Assembly (NCBI GenBank): GCA_900767715.1
Contig: CAAGAD010000009.1
Location: 15,573 to 79,572, forward strand
DNA length: 64,000 nt
Origin: Clostridia bacterium
Lineage (GTDB): Bacteria; Bacillota; Clostridia; Christensenellales; UBA1242
Direction of reading: 5' to 3'
The notes beneath the pieces were generated by a model, which saw nothing but the letters and a program-made list of their open reading frames with translations, did not search any database and was not told where the DNA came from. Shown here one piece after another: positions 8,526 to 17,317 of the stretch. The first letter of the stretch is position 1. The number at the start of each line of letters is the position of its first letter. The position numbers were made by a program, and so were the translations under genes.

Positions 8526-9095
8526 ATGGAAGAAAACGTTGTTGTTGAAAACAAAAAGCCAGATTTCAAAAAGAAAGACGGCAATAGAAAACCTAGATTT
8601 GAACGCAAACCAAGAGAAAATCAAGATGAGTTCACTCAAAAGAACCTTGGTATCCGTCGCGTAACAGCCGTTACTGCTGGTGGACGCACAATGCGTTTCA
8701 GTGCCACAGTTGTTGTTGGCGATAAGAAGGGTAGAGTTGGTCTTGGCATCGCAAAGGCTGCCGAAGTGCCAGTTGCAATCGAAAAGGCTGCAAAACTCGC
8801 TCGTAAAAATGTAATTACAGTTCCAGTTGTTAATGGTACAATTCCTCACGAAGTTAAGGGTAAATTCTCTACTACAACAGTATTGATGATTCCTACAAAA
8901 GAGGGTAATGGTATCATCGCTGGTGGTTCTGCTCGTGCTATTATGGAACTTGCAGGCTACAAGAATGTTACTACAAAAATTCACGGTAGCACAAACAAAA
9001 TCAACGCTGCTCGCGCAACATTGAATGGTTTGAAAGAATTGCGTACTCGTGAAGAAGTTGCTGCTCTTCGTGGCAAGAAAGTTGAAGAAATTTAA
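8526..9095 (+). CDS. rpsE: 30S ribosomal protein S5
   Basis: 189 residues, about 20 longer than usual because of a charged, Lys/Asn-rich N-terminal extension before the conserved double-stranded RNA-binding domain (RRVTAVTAGGRTMRFSA). The S5 C-terminal domain (GNGIIAGGSARAIMELAG) is complete. S5 lines the mRNA entry and affects decoding fidelity. Confidence 0.97.
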   Translation: MEENVVVENKKPDFKKKDGNRKPRFERKPRENQDEFTQKNLGIRRVTAVTAGGRTMRFSATVVVGDKKGRVGLGIAKAAEVPVAIEKAAKLARKNVITVPVVNGTIPHEVKGKFSTTTVLMIPTKEGNGIIAGGSARAIMELAGYKNVTTKIHGSTNKINAARATLNGLKELRTREEVAALRGKKVEEI

Positions 9096-9106
9096 GGGGA
9101 GAAAAT

Positions 9107-9301
9107 ATGGAAAAGAAAACTGGTAAAGTCCTCAAAGTAACATACGCAAAAAGCGTTATCGGTTACAGCAAGGAACAAGCAAAAATTATTGAAGCCCTTG
9201 GATTTAGCAAACTTGGTCAGACTAGAACTTTGCCTGACAATGCTTGCATCAGAGGTAGCATAAACAAAGTTAGACACCTTTTGCGTGTTGAAGAAGAGTA
9301 A
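9107..9301 (+). CDS. rpmD: 50S ribosomal protein L30
   Basis: 64 residues, normal. The KTLGFSKLGQTR-like motif (EALGFSKLGQTRTLPDN) and the end GSINKVRHLLRVEE are typical. ATG at 9107 after GGGGAG. Confidence 0.97.
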   Translation: MEKKTGKVLKVTYAKSVIGYSKEQAKIIEALGFSKLGQTRTLPDNACIRGSINKVRHLLRVEEE

Positions 9302-9315
9302 TAAGGAGATAATAT

Positions 9316-9762
9316 ATGTATATTCATACTATTAAACCAGCCGAAGGCTCAAAGACCGATGCACGCAGACTAGGTCGTGGTATTGGTAGCGGTCTTGGTA
9401 AAACTGCTGGTAAGGGTCACAAAGGTCAAAACGCTCGTAGTGGCGGTGGTGTTCGTCCTGGTTTCGAAGGCGGACAAATTCCTTTGTATCGTAGAATTCC
9501 AAAGAGAGGATTCAACAATGCTCTTAACGCTAAGGTTTATACTGAGGTTAGCCTTGAAAAATTGAACAAATTTGAAGCAAACACAGTTGTAGACCCAGTT
9601 TTGTTGCTCGAATCTGGAATCATCTCAAAAGTTGAAAAAGACGGCGTTAAAATCCTTGGCAACGGCGACATCAAAGTTGCTTTGACAGTGGTTGCAAGCG
9701 CTTTCACAAAATCTGCAAAAGAAAAAATTGAAGCAGTTGGTGGCAAGGTTGAGGTGAAATAA
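9316..9762 (+). CDS. rplO: 50S ribosomal protein L15
   Basis: 148 residues, late-assembly 50S protein. Conserved glycine-rich N-terminus with GRGIGSGLGKTAGKGHKGQ and GFEGGQIPLYRRIPKRGF. Stop overlaps the secY ATG (TAATG). Confidence 0.98.
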   Translation: MYIHTIKPAEGSKTDARRLGRGIGSGLGKTAGKGHKGQNARSGGGVRPGFEGGQIPLYRRIPKRGFNNALNAKVYTEVSLEKLNKFEANTVVDPVLLLESGIISKVEKDGVKILGNGDIKVALTVVASAFTKSAKEKIEAVGGKVEVK

Positions 9763-11072
9763 TGTTTAAGACGCTAGTAGAGGCCTTTAAGGTCAAAGAG
9801 GTTAGAAAAAAACTACTCTTTACCCTATTATTATTGTTGATTTACCGCGTAGGTTGTTATCTTCCTGTGCCTGGTATCAGCACATCAGTCCTAAAAGATG
9901 GTGTTAGCGATAACACATTCTTGGGTCTATTGAACAGCCTAAGCGGTGGTGCGCTCTCGATGGGTGCATTCCTAGCATTAGGTATCTCGCCTTATATTAC
10001 GTCTAGCATTATTGTTCAGTTGCTTGCTGTCGCTATTCCTAGTTTGGAAAGATTATCAAAGGACGGCGAAAACGGCAAACGCAAAATCTCATTAATCACC
10101 AAAATAGTTGCACTCGTTTTGGCAGTGGCTCAGGCTACCGGTACTGTTATCGGTTTGGGCGCTGCTGACAGTGTTACAGGCATTCTCGCTGGTGCGCCAG
10201 TTTGGCTCACTTACACCTTCGTCATTTTGATGTTGGTTTGCGGTTCAATGCTAACTGTTTGGCTTGGAGAAAAGATAACCAGCATTGGCATTGGTAATGG
10301 CGTTTCATTACTAATCTTCGTTGGTTTGTTGTCTTCGGCTTGCACGGCTTTAATGAGCACATTCAAAGATATTTTCAGTGCGGACAAGGCTACTAGCACA
10401 ACAGCCATCTGGCAGTTGGTATTGTTCCTTGTTGCGTTGCTAATAATTTTCGCTGCCATTGTATTCGTCGATGGTGCAGAAAGAAAAGTTAATGTTTCTT
10501 ATGCGAAGCAAATGAAGGGTAGAAAAATGTATGGCGGTTCGTCAAGTTGCATTCCTATCCGTGTTAACGCTAACGGCGTTATGCCTATCATCTTCGCAAG
10601 TTCAATTCTTACCTTCCCACAAGTTTTGTTCAGCATTTTCTGGCCAAGCAAAACTACTGGCTTTATCGGCTGGTGGTCAAAATGGCTAGGTGCGGGCAGT
10701 TGGGTGTATAGCATCGTACTTGCAGTATTGATTTTGTTCTTCTCATTCTTCTATAATATGATTAGTTTCAATACTGATGATATCGCAAAACAGATTCAAC
10801 AGAACGGTGGATTTATTCAGGGTATTCGTCCTGGTAAACCTACTAGTCAATATTTATCAAATATCTCAAAGAAGATTACACTATTCGGTGCAATATTCTT
10901 GGCATTGGTAGCACTCGTTCCAACCTTGATTTTCAAAGGTATTGGCACATCAGGTTTGGTCAACGCATTCAGCGCGACTGGACTATTGATTGTGGTAAGT
11001 GTTGCATTGGAATTCAATAAATCATTGGAAGCACAACTTTTGATGAGAAATTATCGTGGATTCTTGAAATAG
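9762..11072 (+). CDS. secY: SecY, protein translocase channel subunit
   Basis: 436 residues with ten predicted membrane helices. SecY forms the protein-conducting channel with SecE and SecG. Recognisable features are the N-terminal VRKKLLFTLLLLLIYRVGC, the plug region after VPGIS, the basic cytoplasmic loop KQMKGRKMYGGSSS, and the RPGKPTSQYL loop near the C-terminus. Translationally coupled to rplO, as in most bacteria. Confidence 0.98.
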   Translation: MFKTLVEAFKVKEVRKKLLFTLLLLLIYRVGCYLPVPGISTSVLKDGVSDNTFLGLLNSLSGGALSMGAFLALGISPYITSSIIVQLLAVAIPSLERLSKDGENGKRKISLITKIVALVLAVAQATGTVIGLGAADSVTGILAGAPVWLTYTFVILMLVCGSMLTVWLGEKITSIGIGNGVSLLIFVGLLSSACTALMSTFKDIFSADKATSTTAIWQLVLFLVALLIIFAAIVFVDGAERKVNVSYAKQMKGRKMYGGSSSCIPIRVNANGVMPIIFASSILTFPQVLFSIFWPSKTTGFIGWWSKWLGAGSWVYSIVLAVLILFFSFFYNMISFNTDDIAKQIQQNGGFIQGIRPGKPTSQYLSNISKKITLFGAIFLALVALVPTLIFKGIGTSGLVNAFSATGLLIVVSVALEFNKSLEAQLLMRNYRGFLK

Positions 11073-11080
11073 GAGTTTAA

Positions 11081-11704
11081 ATGAAGATTGTTTTATTAGG
11101 CGCACAAGGTTGTGGCAAAGGCACACAAGCAAAACTTATATGCAAAAAATATAACATTCCTCAAATCTCTACCGGAGATATGTTGAGAAGTTATGCTAGT
11201 CAAGATAGTGATTTTGGTCGCAAGATAAAAGCCACTATTGACGCTGGTAAACTTGTGAGTGATGAAATCATTTTGGCTATGCTAAAAGATAGAATCGCTC
11301 AAAAGGATTGTGAAAATGGCTTTATCTTGGACGGCGTTCCTAGAACGCTTTCCCAAGCCGAAGCGATTGCGCAATTCGTTGATGTAGATAAGGCTGTATT
11401 GATTGACGTTGACCCAGACAAGTTGGTTAGAAGACTTACCGGACGTCTTACGTGCAAGCAATGCGGTAACATAAGCCACATCGATTGGTCGAAAGGAAAC
11501 AACTGCGAGAAGTGCGGTGGTGATTACACCGTTCGCGCCGATGATGCAGACGAGAACGCAATTCGCGCCCGACTTTCCACTTATCACGAGAAAACTAAGC
11601 CAGTGGTAGAATACTATCGCGCGCTCGGCAAACTTCAAGTGATTGACGGCTCAAGAGATGTAAACGACGTGTTCGAAAATGTAGTAGAGGCTTTAAACAA
11701 ATAA
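11081..11704 (+). CDS. adk: adenylate kinase
   Basis: 207 residues. Converts ATP + AMP to 2 ADP in the cytosol. P-loop LGAQGCGKGTQAK at the N-terminus, AMP-binding STGDMLR, and a LID domain carrying the CXXC pairs CKQCG and CEKCG of the zinc-binding adenylate kinases. Between secY and map as usual in Firmicutes; overlaps map by one base. Confidence 0.98.
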   Translation: MKIVLLGAQGCGKGTQAKLICKKYNIPQISTGDMLRSYASQDSDFGRKIKATIDAGKLVSDEIILAMLKDRIAQKDCENGFILDGVPRTLSQAEAIAQFVDVDKAVLIDVDPDKLVRRLTGRLTCKQCGNISHIDWSKGNNCEKCGGDYTVRADDADENAIRARLSTYHEKTKPVVEYYRALGKLQVIDGSRDVNDVFENVVEALNK

Positions 11705-12450
11705 TGAGTATCATTATCAAAACAGATAAAGAACTGGAACTAATACGCGTCGCTGGTAAAATCACTGGCGACGTGCTAAAAGTTTTGGAAAAAGAAATTT
11801 ATGTCGGTCAAACGACAAACCGCCTTAACGAAATTGCTATTGATTACATACGTTCGCAGGGTGGCGAGCCTAGTTGTCTAGGCTACGAAGGATTTCCGTT
11901 TGCAATTTGTGCATCAAAAAACGATGCAGTTGTGCACGGATTTTGTGATGACGAACCATTGAAAGATGGCGACATCATAACTATTGACGTCTGCGCCAAT
12001 TATAAGGGTTACAATGGTGACGCAAGCAGAACTTTTGCTGTGGGCAATATCAGTCCGGAAGCAAAAAGACTGATTGAAATCACTGAAAAATCTTTTTGGG
12101 TTGGCATAGAAGGAATTAAGGACGGAAGCAAACTTGGTCATATCAGTGCCCGCATTCAGCAATTCGTGGAAGAAAATGGTTATTCCATTGTTCGCGAAAT
12201 GGCTGGTCACGGCATAGGCAAAGATTTGCACGAAGACCCAATAATTCCAAACTACGGCAGATATAATGCGGGTCCAATTTTGCGTAAAAATATGGTTATC
12301 GCCGTTGAGCCTATGGTTAATATGGGACAAAGGCAGGTCTATTTGGACGATAATGGCTGGACTATTCGCACAAAAGATGGCAAATATGCTGCTCATTACG
12401 AAAATACCTTAATAATATGCGAAAATGGTGTTGAAATAATTACAATTTAG
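11704..12450 (+). CDS. map: methionine aminopeptidase, type I
   Basis: 248 residues. Removes the N-terminal Met from nascent proteins. Dinuclear metal ligands are visible: Asp in DVCANYKGYNGD, the second Asp in NGDASRTF, His in GHGIGKDLHEDP, Glu in AVEPMV and Glu in HYENTLI. No N-terminal zinc-finger extension, so the short bacterial form. Starts with TAATG coupling to adk. Confidence 0.97.
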   Translation: MSIIIKTDKELELIRVAGKITGDVLKVLEKEIYVGQTTNRLNEIAIDYIRSQGGEPSCLGYEGFPFAICASKNDAVVHGFCDDEPLKDGDIITIDVCANYKGYNGDASRTFAVGNISPEAKRLIEITEKSFWVGIEGIKDGSKLGHISARIQQFVEENGYSIVREMAGHGIGKDLHEDPIIPNYGRYNAGPILRKNMVIAVEPMVNMGQRQVYLDDNGWTIRTKDGKYAAHYENTLIICENGVEIITI

Positions 12451-12457
12451 GTGTATA

Positions 12458-12721
12458 ATGAAAAAGACAATTTGCATAGGCGATGCGGTGCAATCCATAC
12501 AAGGCCGTGACACAGGCAAGGTTTACATAGTACTTAATGTAGACTGCGACTATGTAAGACTCGCTAATGGCTTTGATAAGCATTGTAATTCACCGAAAAA
12601 AAAGAACGTTAAACACGTTAGACTGATTAAGTCGGGCGTGCTTGACCCACTCACTATTAAATCGGCGACTGATTTGAACGCAAAATTGCACTTTGTGGTC
12701 GCTCAAATAAAGGGGAACTAA
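12458..12721 (+). CDS. KOW-domain RNA-binding protein
   Basis: 87 residues. N-terminal KOW-like motif (IGDAVQSIQGRDTGKVYIVL), then a basic patch SPKKKNVKHVRLIK. Small KOW proteins of this kind sit between map and infA in many Firmicutes and resemble the archaeal/eukaryal L14e fold; their exact role is not settled. Its location among translation genes fits RNA binding. Adjacent to infA with no gap. Confidence 0.85.
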   Translation: MKKTICIGDAVQSIQGRDTGKVYIVLNVDCDYVRLANGFDKHCNSPKKKNVKHVRLIKSGVLDPLTIKSATDLNAKLHFVVAQIKGN

Positions 12722-12943
12722 ATGTCAAAAGAAGATGTGATTGAAACCGAAGGCGAAATTGTCGAAGCATTGGGCAATGGTGCCTTTAAAGTCAAAATTG
12801 TAACTGGGCAAATTATTACCGCTTACATTTCTGGCAAACTTAGATTGCATTACATTAGGGTCATTGAAGGCGACAAAGTGCGCATTGAAATGAGTCCTTA
12901 TGACCTCACAAAAGGTCGTATCACTTGGCGTGATAAAAACTAA
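12722..12943 (+). CDS. infA: translation initiation factor IF-1
   Basis: 73 residues, OB fold, full length. IF-1 binds the 30S A-site during initiation. Typical features are IETEGEIVEALGNGAFKVK, GKLRLHYIRVIEGDKV and the end GRITWRDKN. ATG directly after the preceding TAA, with AAGGGG upstream. Confidence 0.98.
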   Translation: MSKEDVIETEGEIVEALGNGAFKVKIVTGQIITAYISGKLRLHYIRVIEGDKVRIEMSPYDLTKGRITWRDKN

Positions 12944-12955
12944 AAGGAGAAAAGT

Positions 12956-13069
12956 ATGAAAGTAAGACCATCAGTTAAGAAAATGTGTCCTAAATGCAAA
13001 ATAATCAAGCGTGAAGGCGTGGTTATGTGCATCTGCGAAAATCCTAAACACAAACAAAGACAAGGTTAG
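12956..13069 (+). CDS. rpmJ: 50S ribosomal protein L36
   Basis: 37 residues, beginning MKVRPSVKKMCPKC and ending KHKQRQG. Zinc ligands C11, C14, C27 and H32 fit the zinc-ribbon form, with one residue fewer than E. coli between the last two and an extra Cys at 25. ATG at 12956 follows AAGGAG. It is short enough to be easily missed; its place between infA and rpsM is canonical. Confidence 0.97.
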   Translation: MKVRPSVKKMCPKCKIIKREGVVMCICENPKHKQRQG

Positions 13070-13139
13070 GAATCAACGCTTCTGCTCGCGGCAAAATGGC
13101 AGAATCGATTTTATATAAAATTTTTAAGGAGAAATTAAA

Positions 13140-13508
13140 ATGGCTCGTATTTCCGGTGTGGATTTACCAAATGACAAGAGAGTTGAAATCGGCTTGACAT
13201 ACATTTATGGTATCGGCAGAGTTAAGTCAAATGAAATTTTGGCTGCTACTGGCGTTAACCCTGATACTCGTGTTAAAGATTTGTCAGAAAGCGATATTGC
13301 GGCTCTCCGTACTTACATTGATAAGAATATGACTGTTGAAGGCGAACTTCGCAGAGATGTTTCTATGAACATCAAAAGACTAAAAGAAATTGGTTGTTAT
13401 CGTGGCATTAGACACCGTAACAATCTTCCAGTACGCGGTCAACGTACTAGAACGAATTCTCGTACACGCAAGGGTCCAAGAAAGACTATTGCTAACAAGA
13501 AGAAGTAA
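13140..13508 (+). CDS. rpsM: 30S ribosomal protein S13
   Basis: 122 residues. Binds the 30S head and contacts tRNA and the 50S subunit. MARISGVDLPNDKRVEIGLT at the start and the basic tail RGQRTRTNSRTRKGPRKT are hallmarks. ATG at 13140 after AAGGAG. First gene of the alpha operon segment; 70 bases separate it from rpmJ, with no clear terminator. Confidence 0.98.
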   Translation: MARISGVDLPNDKRVEIGLTYIYGIGRVKSNEILAATGVNPDTRVKDLSESDIAALRTYIDKNMTVEGELRRDVSMNIKRLKEIGCYRGIRHRNNLPVRGQRTRTNSRTRKGPRKTIANKKK

Positions 13509-13521
13509 GGAGTAAAAAAGT

Positions 13522-13929
13522 ATGGCAACAACTAATATGAAAAAAGACTCACCTAAGACCAGAAGACGTAAAGTGACTAAGAATATTGGACACGGCGCTT
13601 GCCACATTCAATGTTCTTTCAACAACACTATCGTTACTTTCACTGATGACGCTGGCAACGCTGTTAGCGCTAGCAGTGCTGGTGCACTAGGTTTTAGAGG
13701 TTCTAAAAAGAATACTCCATTTGCTGCTCAAAGCGCAGTTGAAACTGCTGCCAAGATAGCAAAGGAAAACGGCATTAATGCTGTTGATGTTTACATCAAA
13801 GGACCAGGCAGTGGTCGTGAAGCTGCCATTCGTGCAATAGGAGCTGCTGAAATAGGCGTTACTATGATTAAAGACGTTTCACCTATCCCTCACAATGGTT
13901 GCAGACCTCCTAAGAGAAGAAGAGTATAG
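13522..13929 (+). CDS. rpsK: 30S ribosomal protein S11
   Basis: 135 residues. Part of the 30S platform near the E-site mRNA. Conserved CSFNNTIVTFTDDAGNAV and GVTMIKDVSPIPHNGCRPPK with the RRRRV-like end. ATG at 13522. Confidence 0.98.
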   Translation: MATTNMKKDSPKTRRRKVTKNIGHGACHIQCSFNNTIVTFTDDAGNAVSASSAGALGFRGSKKNTPFAAQSAVETAAKIAKENGINAVDVYIKGPGSGREAAIRAIGAAEIGVTMIKDVSPIPHNGCRPPKRRRV

Positions 13930-13947
13930 TAAGGAGATAATTAGATT

Positions 13948-14568
13948 ATGGCAAAATATACAGAAGCTGATTGTCGTCAATGCCGTAGATCAGGTTGCAA
14001 ACTTTTCCTAAAAGGCGAAAAGTGTGTTTCTGGCAAATGTCCTTTTGACAAACGTCCAACTGTTCCTGGTCAACACGGTGCTGCTAGACATAAAATTAGT
14101 GAATATGGCTTGCAACTTGCTGAAAAGCAAAAAGTTAAGAAAGCCTATGGTATGCAGGAACGCCAATTCCGCATATTCTACGAAAAGGCTGCCAATGCAA
14201 AGGGTTCTACTGGTGAAAACCTTTTGAGAATGTTGGAATGCAGACTCGATAACGTCGTTTATCGTATGGGACTTGGTTCTTCAAGAGCAGAAAGCCGTCA
14301 AAACGTTAACCACAGACATATCGCAGTTAATGGTAAGACTGTAAACATTCCTTCTTACCAAGTTAAAGTTGGTGATGTGATTTCTGTTAGAGAAAACAAG
14401 CAAGACCTTGAACAATACAAAGCATTGAAGGGTGTTAAACTTGTTACTCCAAAATGGATTGAGTACGATAGCAATAAATTGACAGGTAAAATCATTGCAT
14501 TGCCTTTGCGTGATGACATTGATATGAATATTCAAGAACACTTGATTGTCGAATTGTATAGTAGATAA
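13948..14568 (+). CDS. rpsD: 30S ribosomal protein S4
   Basis: 206 residues. Primary 16S rRNA binder and assembly starter. The N-terminal region has several cysteines (CRQCRRSGC then CVSGKC) able to bind zinc, followed by RPTVPGQHG; the S4 RNA-binding domain is at LECRLDNVVYRMGLGSSRAE. ATG at 13948 after AAGGAG. Confidence 0.98.
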   Translation: MAKYTEADCRQCRRSGCKLFLKGEKCVSGKCPFDKRPTVPGQHGAARHKISEYGLQLAEKQKVKKAYGMQERQFRIFYEKAANAKGSTGENLLRMLECRLDNVVYRMGLGSSRAESRQNVNHRHIAVNGKTVNIPSYQVKVGDVISVRENKQDLEQYKALKGVKLVTPKWIEYDSNKLTGKIIALPLRDDIDMNIQEHLIVELYSR

Positions 14569-14584
14569 TAGGAGGGGACTATTT

Positions 14585-15535
14585 ATGATGGAAATCGAGA
14601 AACCAAGAATCAGTTTTGTAGAAAGAGACAACGGCGCAAAGGCTACCATTACTGTTGAACCTTTGGAAAAAGGCTTCGGCATTACTATTGGTAATAGTTT
14701 GCGTAGAGTGCTACTTTCTAGCCTTCCTGGCACTGCTGTTCGTGGCATCAAAATAAAAAATGTATTGCACGAATTCTCGGCTATTCATGGCGTAACAGAA
14801 GATGTTACTGATATAGTCTTGAATCTTAAATCTTTGGCTTTAAGGTCATCAAATGACAGCGCTAATTTCTGCACAACTCTCCGTTTGCACAAATATGGCC
14901 CTTGCGAAGTCTATGCAAGAGATATTGAACCAAACGACCAAGTAGATGTATTGAACCCAGATTTGTACATCTGCACTTTGGAAGAAAAAGCAGAAATTGA
15001 TATGCAGTTGTTTGTTGGCAACGGCAGAGGTTATGTTCCAAGCCCTGAAAACAAGGACTTTGTGAATGAAGTGGATTACATTCCTATCGATTCAATTTTC
15101 TCTCCTGTAAAGAAAGTGAATTATGACGTCCAAACTGCCCGTGTGGGTCAAAGAATGGACTTTGATAAATTGGTTATTGATGTGGAAACCAACGGTACTG
15201 CTACCGTTAAGGAAATTATCGCATTGAGCGCCAAACTCATCAATGACTATATGTCATTGTTCATTGAGCAAGTTGAAAATATGGCTGGTTGCAAGATTTT
15301 GGTTGACCGTAAGGAAGACGAACAATCTCGTTTGTTCGAAAAGCCTATCGAAGACCTTGAATTGAGCGTTCGCAGTTACAACTGCTTGAAACGTGCAGGC
15401 ATCAACACGATTGGTGAACTTTTGAAAAAATCTCGTAGCGAGATGGCAAAAGTTCGTAATATGGGTGCAAAATCATTAGAAGAAGTTATCAATAAAATTG
15501 AATCTCTTGGATTCAACGTTACTGATAATGAGTAA
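14585..15535 (+). CDS. rpoA: RNA polymerase alpha subunit
   Basis: 316 residues. Assembles the polymerase core and contacts upstream promoter DNA. N-terminal domain with GFGITIGNSLRRVLLSSLPG; C-terminal domain with LELSVRSYNCLKRAGINTIG. Two tandem ATGs at 14585 and 14588; GGAGG at 14571-14575 fits the first. An upstream in-frame start at 14546 would overlap rpsD and add non-conserved residues. Confidence 0.98.
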   Translation: MMEIEKPRISFVERDNGAKATITVEPLEKGFGITIGNSLRRVLLSSLPGTAVRGIKIKNVLHEFSAIHGVTEDVTDIVLNLKSLALRSSNDSANFCTTLRLHKYGPCEVYARDIEPNDQVDVLNPDLYICTLEEKAEIDMQLFVGNGRGYVPSPENKDFVNEVDYIPIDSIFSPVKKVNYDVQTARVGQRMDFDKLVIDVETNGTATVKEIIALSAKLINDYMSLFIEQVENMAGCKILVDRKEDEQSRLFEKPIEDLELSVRSYNCLKRAGINTIGELLKKSRSEMAKVRNMGAKSLEEVINKIESLGFNVTDNE

Positions 15536-15545
15536 GGAGTAATTT

Positions 15546-16058
15546 ATGGCACAAATTAAGAGATTGGGTCGTCCTAGCAAAGAACGTAACGCAATCACTC
15601 GTAACCAAGCGACTGATTTGTTGTGGTTGGGTAAAATCACTACTACTGTTGCAAAGGCTAAGGCACTTCGCTCATACGCAGAAAAGATTTTAACTTTGGC
15701 TATCAATAGTTACGAAGATACAGTTAAGACTCAAAAGACAGTCGTTGACGAAAAGGGCAACAAGGTTGTTACTGACGTTATCAACGACGGTCCAAAGAAG
15801 TTGGCTGCTCGTCGTCAAATTATGTCAAAACTTTATACTGTTAAAGAAAAGCGCTTAAAGGGTGAGACTAAGGAAGCATTTATCGCTCGTACTGAAAAGA
15901 TTAAGAATCCTTTGATTGAAAAAATCTTCAACGTTTATGCTCCTAAGTATGCAACTCGTGCTAAGGAACTTGGTCAAGGTGGCGGTTACACTCGTATCGT
16001 TAAACTTGGTCTTCGCAAAGGCGACGCTGCCGAAATGGCAATCATCGAATTAGTATAA
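15546..16058 (+). CDS. rplQ: 50S ribosomal protein L17, long form
   Basis: 170 residues compared with about 115-130 in most bacteria. The conserved N-terminal part (RNAITRNQATDLLWLGKI, then KAKALRSYAEKILTLA) and the C-terminal part (GGGYTRIVKLGLRKGDAAEM) are intact; the extra length is an internal segment of about 45-50 residues between them, rich in Lys and Val. L17 lies near the tunnel exit. Last gene of the ribosomal run, followed by a strong terminator. Confidence 0.97.
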   Translation: MAQIKRLGRPSKERNAITRNQATDLLWLGKITTTVAKAKALRSYAEKILTLAINSYEDTVKTQKTVVDEKGNKVVTDVINDGPKKLAARRQIMSKLYTVKEKRLKGETKEAFIARTEKIKNPLIEKIFNVYAPKYATRAKELGQGGGYTRIVKLGLRKGDAAEMAIIELV

Positions 16059-16060
16059 TT

Positions 16061-16087
16061 AAAAAAACACCACACGGTGTTTTTTTG
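16061..16087 (+). terminator. terminator of the ribosomal operon
   Basis: AAAAAACACC, four-base loop, GGTGTTTTTTT. Symmetrical A/T flanks mean it can also serve the convergent HNH gene that ends at 16107. Confidence 0.9.
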
Positions 16088-16106
16088 TTGTCACATTTAA
16101 TTTGTA

Positions 16107-16925
16107 TTAGTAGTTATTTGACTTGTTTTTATTACATCTTCTACAGAGCGTTTGAAGATTATTAAATTCACTTTTTCCACCTTTTGAAATTGGCTTTATG
16201 TGGTCTATTTCCAAAATGTCATCATTCTCGTCGCGACCACATATTTGACATCTATATCCATCACGTTCATAAATAGCGAAGCGCATTTTGTTGGACACTT
16301 TTCCTCTTTCTATTCGACAAATTGAATTCCAAATCTCTTTGGCATTAAAGAAATCTCTATTTTTATTTTCCAATCTTTTTATTAATGTTTCAATCTGCTC
16401 AATAGAAAAACTTTCACTCTTTGAATCATAAACATATCCATTTATGTTTGAACAATACAAAGTTACATTAATTGATAGATTTGTTTTTGGGTATAATTGT
16501 AACCGGTTAAAAGATTGATATTCAATGTCTATCAGTTTATTATAGTTTAAATTTCCGTGTGATTGCGAGAACTGCCCGAATTTTTGAATTTTCGACAACT
16601 CATTTTTGTATTTAGCAAAATTATCAGCATTATATTGTACACTTTTTATGGCTTTTTTAACGTCATATTGCATAAATTGTAATTGATAAATTAAATAGTC
16701 TTCGCACGAAATGTTGTTATAATTTGCTTCGTTGTCATAGGTGTATTTTTGGTCAAACGTCTGTATGCTGTTGCAAAAATCGTATTTGTGGTTTATCTCA
16801 CTTAATCGTTTTAAACTAATACTATTGTTTTTGACAAACTCGTAATATTTATATCTTTGATTTTTGAAATATACGACTGCTATAATCGCTAATATACTAC
16901 ATATGATAGCAATAATTATGCCCAT
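16107..16925 (-). CDS. membrane-anchored HNH endonuclease
   Basis: 272 residues. One N-terminal membrane helix (about 2-19) starts directly after Met, with positive residues following, so the bulk is probably cytosolic. A C-terminal HNH nuclease domain (about 212-270) has both CXXC pairs (C226/C229 and C261/C264), the catalytic DH at 241-242 and the Asn at 256. The middle (about 50-187) is similar to the middle of the protein at 17541-18857 (see findings). AGGAG precedes the ATG at 16925. HNH domains nick or cut DNA; tethering to the membrane suggests action on DNA entering the cell. Function is inferred, not known. Confidence 0.8.
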   Translation of the reverse strand: MGIIIAIICSILAIIAVVYFKNQRYKYYEFVKNNSISLKRLSEINHKYDFCNSIQTFDQKYTYDNEANYNNISCEDYLIYQLQFMQYDVKKAIKSVQYNADNFAKYKNELSKIQKFGQFSQSHGNLNYNKLIDIEYQSFNRLQLYPKTNLSINVTLYCSNINGYVYDSKSESFSIEQIETLIKRLENKNRDFFNAKEIWNSICRIERGKVSNKMRFAIYERDGYRCQICGRDENDDILEIDHIKPISKGGKSEFNNLQTLCRRCNKNKSNNY

Positions 16926-17004
16926 ACTATCTCCTGTAACTAAATTAATTATATCATATACAGAGATATTTTGTTCGATTTTATCAACGATTTTATAAAA
17001 CTAG

Positions 17005-17033
17005 TTGTGTTTTTGTTTGGTATTTGATATACT
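17005..17033 (+). promoter_or_regulatory. probable promoter toward the tRNA-Ser region
   Basis: TTGTGT (17005-17010), 17 bases, TATACT (17028-17033). It points toward the broken tRNA-Ser copy and, beyond it, the intact gene. No other good promoter is visible between here and 17318. Confidence 0.45.
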
Positions 17034-17043
17034 ATACCTAGTT

Positions 17044-17109
17044 ATGAAACTAAAATATTTATTGTGGTTCGCAATTATCGTTATCGTTGCCAGCATAATG
17101 CTAGCCTAA
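17044..17109 (+). CDS. possible 21-residue hydrophobic peptide
   Basis: ATG at 17044 opens a frame for MKLKYLLWFAIIVIVASIMLA, a single membrane helix with two N-terminal lysines. There is no ribosome-binding site, and the ATG lies 10 bases after a -10 box, so it could only be read from a nearly leaderless message. It may be chance. It resembles small membrane peptides in form only. Confidence 0.25.
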   Translation: MKLKYLLWFAIIVIVASIMLA

Positions 17110-17130
17110 TTTTTATTGTGTCATAATCTT

Positions 17131-17151
17131 GGAGAGATGTCTGAGTGGTCG
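17131..17151 (+). repeat. broken copy of the tRNA-Ser 5' end
   Basis: Twenty-one bases identical to the first 21 bases of tRNA-Ser at 17318-17338 (acceptor strand plus D arm). After base 17151 the match stops. The 166 bases between the two copies are GC-richer than the surroundings and contain no gene I can support. It marks a past insertion or recombination at the tRNA. Confidence 0.85.
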
Positions 17152-17317
17152 GCGTCGCAAAGAACACTCGTCGCGGTTTGCTAGACACAAATTGTGCAAC
17201 TCGCTCGTTTGCTCCTTTTCCCACTTCGTGCCAGCGCTCGTGGGAGCCCTGAGTCACTTTCGACCTTCTATGGTTAATAGTGAGTCAACCTACAAGTTTA
17301 ATTTATTATCTAAATAT

